Shown here in pieces: positions 1 to 8,781 of a stretch of DNA of 47,275 nt. A program made the position numbers and the translations under genes. Every line of letters begins with the position of its first letter. The first letter of the stretch is position 1. Source of the stretch: an uncultured Alistipes sp. (GTDB lineage: Bacteria; Bacteroidota; Bacteroidia; Bacteroidales; Rikenellaceae); the NCBI GenBank assembly GCA_910583985.1, contig CAJTYA010000020.1, forward strand, positions 1-47,275, given 5' to 3'. The notes under the pieces are model-generated. The model saw only the letters and a program-made list of their open reading frames with translations, was not told the origin of the DNA and made no database searches.

Positions 1-203
1 CCGGAGAGGGACGGTTCGCCGTTCGCGACAACCGACTCGAAATGCAGATCGAACGCCGGTTGCTCGACCTGCTCGGAGAGGACATCGACATCGAGTTCAA
101 ATGGAACGACAACATGCAGGAGAACGGAAACATCATGGACTTCTACGTCAACGGAGACACTGCTCCCGGAGGTCGGTTCAATTTCGTATACACCACCAAA
201 TAA
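1..203 (+). CDS. 3' end of a GH71/99-like glycosidase (tandem copy 1)
   Basis: Only the last 66 codons are in the window, reading in the frame that begins at base 3 and stopping with TAA at 201-203. The encoded end (…GEDIDIEFKWNDNMQEN… then …GGRFNFVYTTK) matches the C-terminus of the next gene. The two DNA stretches differ at about 13 of 202 positions, mostly synonymous, so this is a recent tandem duplicate. The segment belongs to a C-terminal CBM9/DOMON-like beta-sandwich, inferred from the complete copy. The first part of the gene lies upstream of the window, so its catalytic domain cannot be judged. Confidence 0.85.
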   Translation, partial: GEGRFAVRDNRLEMQIERRLLDLLGEDIDIEFKWNDNMQENGNIMDFYVNGDTAPGGRFNFVYTTK

Positions 204-215
204 AGCCATCCGAGA

Positions 216-254
216 AAAGACAGCCTGCCGGTAGATTCCGGGCAGGCTGTCTTT
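216..254 (+). terminator. Strong hairpin between the two tandem glycosidase copies
   Basis: A perfect 14-bp stem (AAAGACAGCCTGCC, 216-229, with GGCAGGCTGTCTTT, 241-254) and an 11-nt loop lie 12 nt after the stop of copy 1. The stem ends in CTTT, but no long T run follows. Copy 2 starts only 17 nt after the hairpin and no TAnnTTTG box fits between them. The hairpin may therefore act as a partial terminator or processing site within one transcript. Confidence 0.65.
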
Positions 255-270
255 CGACATAAAACGAGAC

Positions 271-2079
271 ATGAATATCATCACCAAATGCGGCCTCTGG
301 GGAGGCCTTCTCGGCCTGCTGGCCGGACACGCGGCGGCCCAGACCGTCCACAGCGACGCATGGGCGGCCACCGACGCGCTCGGACGCAAAGTGCGCGAAT
401 ACGACGAGGCCGGAGACAAGAAGAAAGACAAATTCGTAGCCATGTTCTACTGGACGTGGCACACCGAAGGACAAGCCTCGCGCGACTCGGTGAGAAACAT
501 CACGCGAATCCTGCGCGAGCATCCCGAAGCGGCGGCCGACTTCGACCACCCCGCATGGGGACCGGGACACGGCTACTGTTTCTGGGAGGAGCCCCTGCTG
601 GGTTATTACCGGACGACCGACCCGTGGGTGCTGCGCAAGCACGCCGAAATGCTGGCCGACGCCGGCGTGGACGCCGTGTTCTTCGACTGCACCAACGGCA
701 GCATGACGTGGAAATCCTCCTACGACGTGCTGATCGACGTCTGGACGCAGGCCCAGAAAGACGGCGTGAACGTGCCCAAGATCGCCTTCATGCTGCCCTT
801 CGGCCCCTCTCCCGATTCGCGCAAGGCGCTGCGCCAGCTCTACGACGACATCTATAGCAAAGGAAGAGCCGAGAGCCTGTGGTTCGTCTGGAAAGGCAAA
901 CCCTGTATCATGGCCTATCCCGACAACCTGACCGACTCGCCCGAAGACAGGGCCATCGCCGAGTTCTTCACCTTCCGCCCCGGACAGCCCGACTACGTCG
1001 ACGGACCGTCCCGGAAGGACCAGTGGGGATGGATGGAAGTCTATCCCCAGAACGGTTACGCACCGACGGCGAAGGGCGGATACGAACAGGTCGTGGTGAG
1101 CATCGGCCAGAATGCCAATACCGCCAGCGGCGGGCATTGCTACGCGTTCAACGCACCGGGCGGTTACGGACGGAGCTTCAGCGTGCTCAAGGGCTTCGAC
1201 CCGCGCGTGGACGGCTACCTGTACGGATGGAACTTCCAGGAACAGTGGAGCAGGGCCTTCGAACTCGACCCCGAACTGGTCTTCGTGACCGGATGGAACG
1301 AATTCATCGCCGGACAGCACAAGGCATGGCCTCCGCACAATCCCAACACGCCGTTCGCCTTCCCCGACCAGTATAACTGGGATTGCAGCCGCGACATCGA
1401 ACCCAATGCCGGATGGGGAGATAAGGGCGATGTCTACTACCTCCAGCTCGTCGACAACGTCCGAAAGTTCAAGGGAATGGAAAAACCCGAAAAGGCGTCC
1501 GCTCCGCACTCCGTCAAGATCGGCAAAGCCGACGACTGGGACGAAGTGGCCCCCTATTACAAACACTACAAGGGCAATACCTTCCACCGCGATCACCGGG
1601 GACGGAACAACATGTATTACACGAACAACACGGGCCGCAACGACATCGCCGGCGCCAAGGTGGCCCGCGACGACAAGAACATCTACTTCCTCGCCGAGAC
1701 CGCAGACAAGCTGACGCCCGCTTCCGACCGGAACTGGATGATGCTCCTGATCGACGCAGACCGTGACAAATCCACCGGATGGAACGGCTACGACTTCATC
1801 GTCAACCGCGTCAGCCCCAAGGGCAAGAAAGTCGTCGTCGAGAAAAACGTCGGAGGTCGCTGGGAATGGGAAACGGCCGGAGAGGGACGGTTCGCCGTTC
1901 GCGACAACCGACTCGAAATGCAGATCGAACGGCAGTTACTCGACCTGCTCGGAGAGGACATCGACATCGAGTTCAAGTGGAACGACAACATGCAGGAGAA
2001 CGGGAACATCATGGACTTCTATGTCAACGGCGATACCGCTCCCGGAGGTCGGTTCAACTTCGTTTATTCCACCAAATAA
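271..2079 (+). CDS. Secreted GH71/99-like glycoside hydrolase with C-terminal CBM9-like domain (tandem copy 2)
   Basis: The protein has 602 aa. An N-terminal signal peptide runs to about residue 23 (hydrophobic GLWGGLLGLLAG, then AAAQ). Residues about 50-400 look like a GH71/99-type (beta/alpha) barrel as found in gut Bacteroidetes: FYWTWHTEG, then HPAWGPGHGYCFWEEPLLGYY, DAGVDAVFFDCTNG and FVTGWNEFIAGQ. Residues about 450-600 resemble a CBM9/DOMON-like sandwich (VARDDKNIYFLAETAD, MMLLIDADRDKSTGW). Enzymes of this clan act on alpha-mannosidic or alpha-glucan links, but the substrate here is unknown. The gene is a near-identical tandem copy of the gene cut by the left edge and lies 19 nt upstream of the GH106 rhamnosidase, so it probably belongs to one glycan-use transcript. 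The family call comes from pattern recognition; secretion and barrel fold are more certain than the family. Confidence 0.75.
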   Translation: MNIITKCGLWGGLLGLLAGHAAAQTVHSDAWAATDALGRKVREYDEAGDKKKDKFVAMFYWTWHTEGQASRDSVRNITRILREHPEAAADFDHPAWGPGHGYCFWEEPLLGYYRTTDPWVLRKHAEMLADAGVDAVFFDCTNGSMTWKSSYDVLIDVWTQAQKDGVNVPKIAFMLPFGPSPDSRKALRQLYDDIYSKGRAESLWFVWKGKPCIMAYPDNLTDSPEDRAIAEFFTFRPGQPDYVDGPSRKDQWGWMEVYPQNGYAPTAKGGYEQVVVSIGQNANTASGGHCYAFNAPGGYGRSFSVLKGFDPRVDGYLYGWNFQEQWSRAFELDPELVFVTGWNEFIAGQHKAWPPHNPNTPFAFPDQYNWDCSRDIEPNAGWGDKGDVYYLQLVDNVRKFKGMEKPEKASAPHSVKIGKADDWDEVAPYYKHYKGNTFHRDHRGRNNMYYTNNTGRNDIAGAKVARDDKNIYFLAETADKLTPASDRNWMMLLIDADRDKSTGWNGYDFIVNRVSPKGKKVVVEKNVGGRWEWETAGEGRFAVRDNRLEMQIERQLLDLLGEDIDIEFKWNDNMQENGNIMDFYVNGDTAPGGRFNFVYSTK

Positions 2080-2098
2080 AATACTCAAACCTCAAGCC

Positions 2099-5000
2099 AT
2101 GAAAAAAACTCTGAAACTCTCGCTCTGCGCGTTGGCAGGCGCCATGCTGGCGGGCTGCACGGACAGCGCACAGGGCCCGGCGAGCGTGGCGCCCGATGCA
2201 CTCGCTTCGGGCTTCGTCGCTCCGCCCGACTCGATCCAGACCAGCGTCTACTGGTACTGGATTTCGAACAACATTTCGAAAGAAGGGGTCGAAAAGGACC
2301 TCGAATCGATGAAAAAGGCCGGCATCAACCGTGCCTTCATCGGCAACATCGGACAGGACGACGTACCCTACGGCAACGTCAAGATGCTGAGCGAAGAATG
2401 GTGGGACATCCTGCACGCCGCACTCAAAAAGGCGACCGAGCTCGACATCGAAATCGGTATCTTCAACTCGCCGGGCTGGAGCCAGTCGGGCGGCCCGTGG
2501 GTAACGCCCGAACAGGCCATGCGCTATCTGGCCTCGTCGGAAACCCGCGTGAAGGGTCCGCAGAAACTGAGCGTGAAACTCGACAAGCCGATCGACATCT
2601 TTCAGGACGTGCGCGTGATCGCCTATCCCGCACCGAAAGACGACCTGCTCGCGCTCGACGCATCGAACGGCACGATCACATCGTCCCCGGCCGTCGCAGG
2701 TCTGAATAAAGTGGTCGACGGCGACAAGACGACCGGCATCGCCATCCCCAAGGGCGGCAAGATCGCCATCGACTTCAAGGCCAAGGAACCCTTCACGGCC
2801 CGTAGCCTGACGATCAAGCCGACCGAACATCCGATGGGCGCAAAAGGCGAGCTGCAAGTGAAAGAGGGTAACGACTACCGCACGCTCACCGCCTTCGACA
2901 TCAACCGCACGAACACGGAACTGAACGTCGGTTTCGACCGCTACGCTCCGGTCGTCGTGTCGATTCCCGCCACGACAGCAACCGATTTCCGCGTCGTGAT
3001 TTCGGGGGCCAACGAAGGCAGCGGACTGACCGAGGTGACGCTCGCAGCCGCTCCCCGCGTGGAACGTTACAGCGAAAAAACGCTGGCCAAAATGCACCCG
3101 ACCCCGCTGCCCTACTGGAAAGACTACCAGTGGCCCGCCCAGCCGGCCGTCGATGACGCCGCGCTGACGGTCGACGCGGCCGCCGTGCAGGACATTTCGC
3201 AGTACATGGCCGAAGACGGCACGCTGAACTGGGACGTACCCGAAGGCGAATGGGTGATCCTGCGCATGGGCATGACCCCGACGGGCACGACCAACAGCCC
3301 GGCGTCGCCCGAAGCGACGGGCTACGAGACCGACAAGATGAGCAAGGAGCACATCGAGAAACACTTCGAAGCCCACATGGGCGAAATCCTGCGCCGCATT
3401 CCGGCCGAGGACCGCAAGACGTTCCGCGTGGTCGTTCAGGACAGCTACGAAACCGGCGGACAGAACTTCACCGACGGCATGATCGAAGAGTTCCAGACTC
3501 GTTACGGCTACGATCCCACGCCTTTCCTGCCCGTCTATAACGGCATCGTCGTGGAAAGTCCGGAAGCCTCGGACCGCTTCCTGTGGGATGTGCGCCGCAT
3601 GGTGGCCGACAAGGTGGCCTACGACTACGTGGGCGGCCTGCGCGATGTGAGCCACAAATACGGCCTGCACACATGGCTCGAAAACTACGGCCACTGGGGC
3701 TTCCCCGGCGAATTCCTGATGTACGGCGGCCAGTCCGACGAAATCGGGGGCGAATTTTGGAGCGAAGGCGATCTGGGCGACATCGAAAACCGCGCGGCAT
3801 CGTCCTGCGGCCATATCTACGGCAAAACGAAGATTTCCGCCGAATCGAACACCTGTGCGGCCAACTCGTTCGCCCGTTACCCCGGCGTCATCAAACAGCG
3901 CGGCGACCGCTTCTTCGCCGAAGGCATCAACAACACGCTGCTGCACGTCTACATCACGCAGCCCGACGACCGCCTGCCGGGCGTGAACGCATGGTTCGGC
4001 AACGAATTCAACCGTCATAACACGTGGTTCTCGCAGATCGACGCCTACATCACCTACCTCAAACGGGCGAACTTCATGCTCCAGCAGGGCCTCAACGTGG
4101 CCGACGTCGCCTACTTCATCGGCGAAGACGCGCCGAAGATGACGGGTATCGCCGATCCGGCCCTGCCCACGGGCTACCAGTTCGACTACATGAACGCCGA
4201 GGTGATCGAAAAATACATGACCGTCAAGGACGGCAAGATCACGCTGCCGCACGGTACGCAATACCGCATTCTGGTGCTGCCGAAACTCGAAACGATGCGT
4301 CCCGAAGTGCTGGCCAAAATCCAGCAGCTCGTCAAGGACGGAGCTATCGTGATGGGTCCCGCACCGAGCCGCTCGCCCAGCCAGCAAAACCAGCCCGCAG
4401 CAGACGAGCAGGTCAAGGCGATGGCTGCCGAAATGTGGGGCGACGTGGACGGACAGAACGTCAAATCGCGTCAGTACGGCAAAGGCATGATCCTCGACGG
4501 CATGACGATGGAAGAAGCTTTCGCGCTGATCGACTGCATCCCCGACTGCCGCATTCCGGACGGAGCGCCCGTACACTACGGACACCGGACGCTGCGCAAC
4601 GGCGAAATCTACTTCGTCAGCAACCAGAGCGACGAAACGATCACGGTAACGCCCGAATTCCGCGTAACGGGCCTGCAACCCGAACTGTGGAACCCCGTGA
4701 CCGGCGAAATCCGCAACCTGCCCGCCTACGAGCAGAAAGCCGGTGCGACGGCCGTTCCGATGAAGCTGGCTCCCTATGAAAGCGCGTTCGTCGTATTCAA
4801 CGACAAGGCCGGTGCAGCCGCCGTCTCCGGCGTGGAAGCCAACTATCCGGAAGCGACCATCATCGCCGAAATACAGGGCCCGTGGAGCGTCGACTTCCTC
4901 GACAAGGTGCGCGGTCCGCAGGAACCCGTCGTATTCGAAACGCTGACCGACTGGACGGCCAACGCCGACGACAAGATCAAATACTACTCCGGATCGGCCG

Positions 5001-5350
5001 TCTACAAGAACACGTTCGAACTGGACGCAGCTCCGACCGACAACAACATTCTGCTCAACCTGAACGATTTCGTGGCCATGGCCCGCGTGAAGGTGAACGG
5101 ACGGGACGCCGGTACGGTATGGACCGCTCCGTATAAGGTAGACATCACCGAGCTGGTGAAAGAAGGTAAAAACGAAGTGGAAATCGAAGTGGTCAACACG
5201 TGGGTGAACCGCCTGATCGGCGATCAAAAACTGCCCGAAGCCGAACGGACGACATGGGTATCCATCAATCCGTGGAAAGCCGACTCCCCGCTGCAAAAGG
5301 CGGGTCTGCTCGGTCCGGTGGTACTCGAAAGCGTTACCTACATCGAATAG
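2099..5350 (+). CDS. GH106 alpha-L-rhamnosidase, lipoprotein
   Basis: The protein has 1083 aa. The start is set by a lipoprotein signal (LAGAMLAGC, lipid cysteine C20); the frame is open further upstream only by chance. The N-terminal region SVYWYWISNNISKEGVEKDL followed by MKKAGINRAFIGNIG is the typical opening of the GH106 barrel. IGIFNSPGWSQSGGPWV and LHTWLENYGHWGFPGEF lie in the catalytic part. The last 150 residues form a GH2-type jelly-roll sugar-binding domain (YYSGSAVYKNTFEL, VKVNGRDAGTVW). GH106 enzymes release terminal alpha-L-rhamnose from pectin side chains such as rhamnogalacturonan. The lipobox indicates anchoring in the envelope. The gene is 19 nt downstream of the GH71/99-like gene and is followed by a good terminator, so it ends the transcript. 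No SusC/SusD pair is visible; one may lie left of the window. Confidence 0.9.
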   Translation: MKKTLKLSLCALAGAMLAGCTDSAQGPASVAPDALASGFVAPPDSIQTSVYWYWISNNISKEGVEKDLESMKKAGINRAFIGNIGQDDVPYGNVKMLSEEWWDILHAALKKATELDIEIGIFNSPGWSQSGGPWVTPEQAMRYLASSETRVKGPQKLSVKLDKPIDIFQDVRVIAYPAPKDDLLALDASNGTITSSPAVAGLNKVVDGDKTTGIAIPKGGKIAIDFKAKEPFTARSLTIKPTEHPMGAKGELQVKEGNDYRTLTAFDINRTNTELNVGFDRYAPVVVSIPATTATDFRVVISGANEGSGLTEVTLAAAPRVERYSEKTLAKMHPTPLPYWKDYQWPAQPAVDDAALTVDAAAVQDISQYMAEDGTLNWDVPEGEWVILRMGMTPTGTTNSPASPEATGYETDKMSKEHIEKHFEAHMGEILRRIPAEDRKTFRVVVQDSYETGGQNFTDGMIEEFQTRYGYDPTPFLPVYNGIVVESPEASDRFLWDVRRMVADKVAYDYVGGLRDVSHKYGLHTWLENYGHWGFPGEFLMYGGQSDEIGGEFWSEGDLGDIENRAASSCGHIYGKTKISAESNTCAANSFARYPGVIKQRGDRFFAEGINNTLLHVYITQPDDRLPGVNAWFGNEFNRHNTWFSQIDAYITYLKRANFMLQQGLNVADVAYFIGEDAPKMTGIADPALPTGYQFDYMNAEVIEKYMTVKDGKITLPHGTQYRILVLPKLETMRPEVLAKIQQLVKDGAIVMGPAPSRSPSQQNQPAADEQVKAMAAEMWGDVDGQNVKSRQYGKGMILDGMTMEEAFALIDCIPDCRIPDGAPVHYGHRTLRNGEIYFVSNQSDETITVTPEFRVTGLQPELWNPVTGEIRNLPAYEQKAGATAVPMKLAPYESAFVVFNDKAGAAAVSGVEANYPEATIIAEIQGPWSVDFLDKVRGPQEPVVFETLTDWTANADDKIKYYSGSAVYKNTFELDAAPTDNNILLNLNDFVAMARVKVNGRDAGTVWTAPYKVDITELVKEGKNEVEIEVVNTWVNRLIGDQKLPEAERTTWVSINPWKADSPLQKAGLLGPVVLESVTYIE

Positions 5351-5382
5351 AGTTCCGCACAGGAGCGATCCTGTCTGTACAG

Positions 5383-5416
5383 AAAAACGGGCGACGTTCT
5401 CACGTCGCCCGTTTTT
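5383..5416 (+). terminator. Rho-independent terminator after the GH106 gene
   Basis: A 15-bp stem (AAAAACGGGCGACGT at 5383-5397, paired with ACGTCGCCCGTTTTT at 5402-5416) with a TCTC loop lies 33 nt after the stop codon. The flanking A and T tracts make it work in both directions. Confidence 0.9.
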
Positions 5417-6100
5417 CGTCTGTTTCGACACGCCCCCCTCCCGGCTTCGCGCATTCTCGTTACAGGCCGAAACGGCCCCCATCCTCGTGCGGCCCGATTG
5501 CCTGCCCTCGGAATGCCCGATACGAAACCAATCGCCCGGACGCACCTCCCGACGCCCCGAACATCGAACGCCGGTCCCGATTGCGCATGGCGCATGTTCG
5601 ACACGCGACGGATTCCGTCGCACCCGACCGAAAACGGCATGCCGAACAGCCGGACGCAGGTCATGTTCCGAACACATTTCTCCTCCGCTCGACACCTCCC
5701 GGACATTTTCTGCAAGCGCATCGCCAAAATCGCGAAACGAAAGTCCTCCCGTACTGCCGCGAATACCCTTAACCGGAGGGACACGATAAAACATAAATCG
5801 CAAAGGGGACGGACACATTACAGACATTCTTCCGGAGGTAGGACAGCGACCATGCCGCACGAAAAAGGCATCGTTCGGAAAGAGTTACACGACCGAATCG
5901 GATTTATTCAAAACTTTTATTTTGAGCAGAATACACGCAAGACTTGCTTTTTCCGACCCGAATTTCTAATTTTCGGAAAATCGTATCAATATCAGTCCCG
6001 ACACAAAAAATTCTTCCGCATCCCTTACCGTCGCAAACGTCCCTTCTGCATACGTTCTTCCGCGACGACGACAATTCATTTATCCCTAAAATAACCGATT
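5417..6100. other. Gene-free spacer
   Basis: No reading frame here shows a recognisable start, domain or coding character. The right half holds copy A of a dispersed repeat (5784-5892) and becomes AT-rich from about 5900 up to the next start. A promoter for the gene at 6101 should lie there, but I see no exact TAnnTTTG box. Confidence 0.6.
5784..5892 (+). repeat. Dispersed intergenic repeat, copy A
   Basis: This stretch aligns with 20634-20738 with a few short gaps, at roughly three quarters identity. The best block is GGACAGCGACC followed by a purine-rich stretch and GCATCGTTCGGAAAGA. Weaker similarity (a TTAA/CGGAGG segment) extends about 40 nt further left in both copies. The copy ends about 210 nt before the gene at 6101. 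Whether it is an RNA, a mobile-element remnant or a regulatory module cannot be told from two copies. Confidence 0.65.
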
Positions 6101-6874
6101 ATGAAAACAACGACAATCACCCTCCTGACGCTTTTACTGTCGTCATCGCTTTTCGCACAGAATAAATCGAACGACTCGTTCGATGCGAATGCGGGATATT
6201 ACGCAGACGCTTTCGACGTGGAATGGACCATGCCGAAAGGAATGACCGATATGAACACGAGAGAATCCATGACCGTCCGCCAAGGATACCGGTTGGTCCA
6301 CACGAACAGTCCCGTGCTCCGATCCGAGGACGGAGGATGCGTGCTGATGTATGGTTCGGAACCGCTTTTCATTTCGGACGACTTGGCTAAATTATTCGAG
6401 GAGGGCAAAAATCTCACCCGGAAACTGCACGGTGCACAAGATCCGGATGCAATCGACCCGGCCGGAAACAACGACAACGAGCACAGGCTCCGCATGTCGA
6501 GCGAATTGGGTGTCATATACGGTTATCGCGACGAAATGGCGCGGCCCATTCCGGGAAAAACGTTCTCGCTCGACGAGCATATTTCCGTCCTTCCGGAAAA
6601 AACGGCCCGCAAATGGTTCAACGCCGACTCGGTATTCGTCTACGACCTGCCTGTGGACGATCCCTATCAAGGCATATACAACCACTGCACGGGCGTCGTC
6701 ATCACCAAAAAGGGAAGGACCGGATTCGCCCTCAAACTCTATTTCACCGACGAAGGGAAAAAGAACGAGAAACGATACATGCAGTCCCTCCGAAAAACGA
6801 TATGGTATCGCGATACCGACTGGAAGTACGACCGGGAAAACGACAAACAGGCTATTCGGAAATACTCCAAATAA
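6101..6874 (+). CDS. Secreted protein of unknown function (paralogue 1)
   Basis: The protein has 257 aa, with a signal peptide (TLLLSSSLFAQ, cleavage about residue 20) and no membrane segment or lipobox, so it is probably periplasmic. I do not recognise the family. Visible features are YYADAFDVEW near the mature N-terminus and a highly charged C-terminal domain with FNADSVFVYDLPVDDPYQG, YNHCTGVVITKKGRTG, LYFTDEGKKNEKRY and IWYRDTDWKYD. The gene at 7824 is a paralogue: the N-terminal halves have diverged, while 167 nt of the 3' half are identical. The two copies flank a predicted cysteine-peptidase lipoprotein, which suggests a shared role, but none is known. Confidence 0.8.
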   Translation: MKTTTITLLTLLLSSSLFAQNKSNDSFDANAGYYADAFDVEWTMPKGMTDMNTRESMTVRQGYRLVHTNSPVLRSEDGGCVLMYGSEPLFISDDLAKLFEEGKNLTRKLHGAQDPDAIDPAGNNDNEHRLRMSSELGVIYGYRDEMARPIPGKTFSLDEHISVLPEKTARKWFNADSVFVYDLPVDDPYQGIYNHCTGVVITKKGRTGFALKLYFTDEGKKNEKRYMQSLRKTIWYRDTDWKYDRENDKQAIRKYSK

Positions 6875-6968
6875 CAAATCTTAATTCAACAAAATCAAGC
6901 ATTATCCTTTCAAGCATTGTTTTGTTTTTATTAAATTTATCGTGCATGATAAAAACCAAACTACCGCC

Positions 6969-7799
6969 ATGAAAAAACTAAACTTAAAATCTATCATGAA
7001 ATTATCATCCGTTTTATGCGGAACGATGATTCTGTCAGCCGTTATGTTGTATATGACCGCATGCCAGAAAGACGAATACGACGACACCGGGAAATGGGAA
7101 ACCGCACAATATCTGGATATTTCTTCGGAAGCGGTATCTTCCCCCATGGGGGAATGGTCTGTGGCTGACAGAAATACATTTAGTCTGGCATTCAAACGCA
7201 TAACTATCCGGAAAGGGGCGGACGGATTTTTGTACCAAGAGGAAAAATCGCCACGGGAACTGAACATATCCCCTGCATTATTTTCTGTTTTCCAAAAAAT
7301 CATCGACAACACGAACTCTCTTATAAAACAAAAAGCGGAGGAGAGGCTTAAAAACGACATCTCTTTGCTCAAAACACGGGGAGAGTTCGACCACCTCAAT
7401 AACATAAACTCGGATTGTGTAGCACGAACCATTTCTTTCGCGGCAGGTCATTTCGGTACAGACCTTTCTCACGAAGATCTCAATAAGACATTCGAAGAAA
7501 AATACGGAGAAGGCATGGGCGTTCCGGCCAAAAATTTCAAAAAAGAAATAAAACAATACCTTTCAGGCTATGCAGTAAACATAAGTTTCCTCTCGGCTAC
7601 TTATACGTATTCAAGTTCTGCGACGGAAGTTTATCTCGTCAGCGCGAATATGACAAATTTCGGTGGCCACGCTGCGATTTTGCAGAGAACCGAAGGAAAC
7701 TGGCTCTTTCTGTACGATCCTCAAAGAAATGAAGAGGTAATGGTCCACAAAGACGAAGTTTTAGAAATATTCAAAGCGACAGGAGTAAGAACCGAGTAA
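6969..7799 (+). CDS. Predicted surface lipoprotein with papain-like cysteine peptidase signature
   Basis: The protein has 276 aa. The start at 6969 is chosen over an in-frame codon at 6942 because it gives a clean lipoprotein signal (LSAVMLYMTAC). The residues after the lipid cysteine, QKDEYDD, closely resemble the Bacteroidetes lipoprotein export signal (QKDDE type), so surface exposure is likely. In the second half, NSDCVARTISFA, then FGGHAAIL and LYDPQ, are spaced like the Cys, His and Asp of papain-like folds of the 'NDCVxRA' kind. The catalytic assignment is inference. The gene is clearly more AT-rich than its surroundings, with codon use to match, which suggests transfer. It sits between two paralogous secreted proteins. 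It could be a processing protease or a toxin-like domain, or the fold could be inactive. Confidence 0.65.
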   Translation: MKKLNLKSIMKLSSVLCGTMILSAVMLYMTACQKDEYDDTGKWETAQYLDISSEAVSSPMGEWSVADRNTFSLAFKRITIRKGADGFLYQEEKSPRELNISPALFSVFQKIIDNTNSLIKQKAEERLKNDISLLKTRGEFDHLNNINSDCVARTISFAAGHFGTDLSHEDLNKTFEEKYGEGMGVPAKNFKKEIKQYLSGYAVNISFLSATYTYSSSATEVYLVSANMTNFGGHAAILQRTEGNWLFLYDPQRNEEVMVHKDEVLEIFKATGVRTE

Positions 7800-7823
7800 T
7801 CCGTCTTAAAATCAACGGCTATC

Positions 7824-8549
7824 ATGAACAAACGAATCTTATTTTTCTCGGTTCTGCTTCCCTTGTCGCTTTTCGGACAGCAAACGACACATAGATATTC
7901 GTTCGACGCGAACATAAAATATTATGCCGATGCTTTCGACGTGGAACTGGCCGTGCCCGAAGGGATGGTCGATCTGAATGCTTCTGCTGCCATCAGAATC
8001 AGAAAAGAATACAGGCTGGCCTTCTGCGGAGGTCCCCTGCTCCAATCCGAGGACAGAGAATGCGTCCTGATGTATAAGAGCAATCCGCTTTTCATTTCGG
8101 AAAATCTGCACAAATCAATCGGAGGGATAAACAACGATCAAGCACACCGAAACCTCATATCGAGCGAATTGGGTACGGTTCACGGATACTGCGACGAACT
8201 GGGAGGTCTCCTTTCGGGAAAAACGTTTCCGTTCGACGAGTACGTCTCCGCTTTCCCCGAAGAGCAAGCCCGCGAATGGTTCAACGCCGACTCGGTATTC
8301 GTCTACGACCTGCCTGTGGACGATCCCTATCAAGGCATATACAACCACTGCACGGGCGTCGTCATCACCAAAAAGGGAAGGACCGGATTCGCCCTCAAAC
8401 TCTATTTCACCGACGAAGGGAAAAAGAACGAGAAACGATACCTGCAATCCCTCCGAAAAACGATATGGTATCGCGACACCGAATGGAAGTACGACCGGGA
8501 GAACGATAAACGGGCGATCCGGAAACATTGGGACGGGGTTTCGGAATAA
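7824..8549 (+). CDS. Secreted protein of unknown function (paralogue 2)
   Basis: The protein has 241 aa, with a signal peptide (LLPLSLFGQ). It has the same layout as the protein at 6101: YYADAFDVEL near the N-terminus and the same charged C-terminal domain (FNADSVFVYDLPVDDPYQG to IWYRDTEWKYD). The central region is about 16 residues shorter because an internal stretch is missing or shortened. Bases 8275-8441 are identical to 6612-6778, including all synonymous sites, while the 5' parts differ widely. It starts 24 nt after the lipoprotein gene, so the two are probably co-transcribed. No function is known. Confidence 0.8.
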   Translation: MNKRILFFSVLLPLSLFGQQTTHRYSFDANIKYYADAFDVELAVPEGMVDLNASAAIRIRKEYRLAFCGGPLLQSEDRECVLMYKSNPLFISENLHKSIGGINNDQAHRNLISSELGTVHGYCDELGGLLSGKTFPFDEYVSAFPEEQAREWFNADSVFVYDLPVDDPYQGIYNHCTGVVITKKGRTGFALKLYFTDEGKKNEKRYLQSLRKTIWYRDTEWKYDRENDKRAIRKHWDGVSE

Positions 8550-8740
8550 AACGAGAGGCAAAAAACAGGATGCCGTCCATACGGTTCCGAGCGCAGTTTT
8601 CCGGACAAACTTACATTCCGGAAATGCGACCGAATTGGAAACCGTGCCCCGAAACATCCGGTACATGAAAGCGTCCCGCTGTCCTCGGAAAATATCGGTA
8701 CCGGGCGGCAACGAAGCGACCTATCCGAACAGGGATGAAT
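8550..8740. other. Gene-free spacer
   Basis: I see nothing coding between the end of paralogue 2 and the terminator at 8741. A second empty stretch lies between that terminator and the stop of the minus-strand lipoprotein gene at 9044. Confidence 0.5.
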
Positions 8741-8781
8741 AAGCACCGGCCCCGGAAACGCATTTCCGGGGCCGGTGTTTT
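8741..8781. terminator. Bidirectional terminator between convergent genes
   Basis: An 18-bp stem (CACCGGCCCCGGAAA paired with TTTCCGGGGCCGGTG, plus flanking pairs) closes a CGCA loop. TTTTA follows on the plus side and TTATTC on the minus side. It serves the unknown-function island on the left and the BACON lipoprotein gene on the right. Confidence 0.85.

Noticed and set aside
2054..5860. Very long open frame on the minus strand
   Set aside because: It lies antisense to the GH106 gene, has no signal or domain, and its composition is that of a codon-bias shadow.
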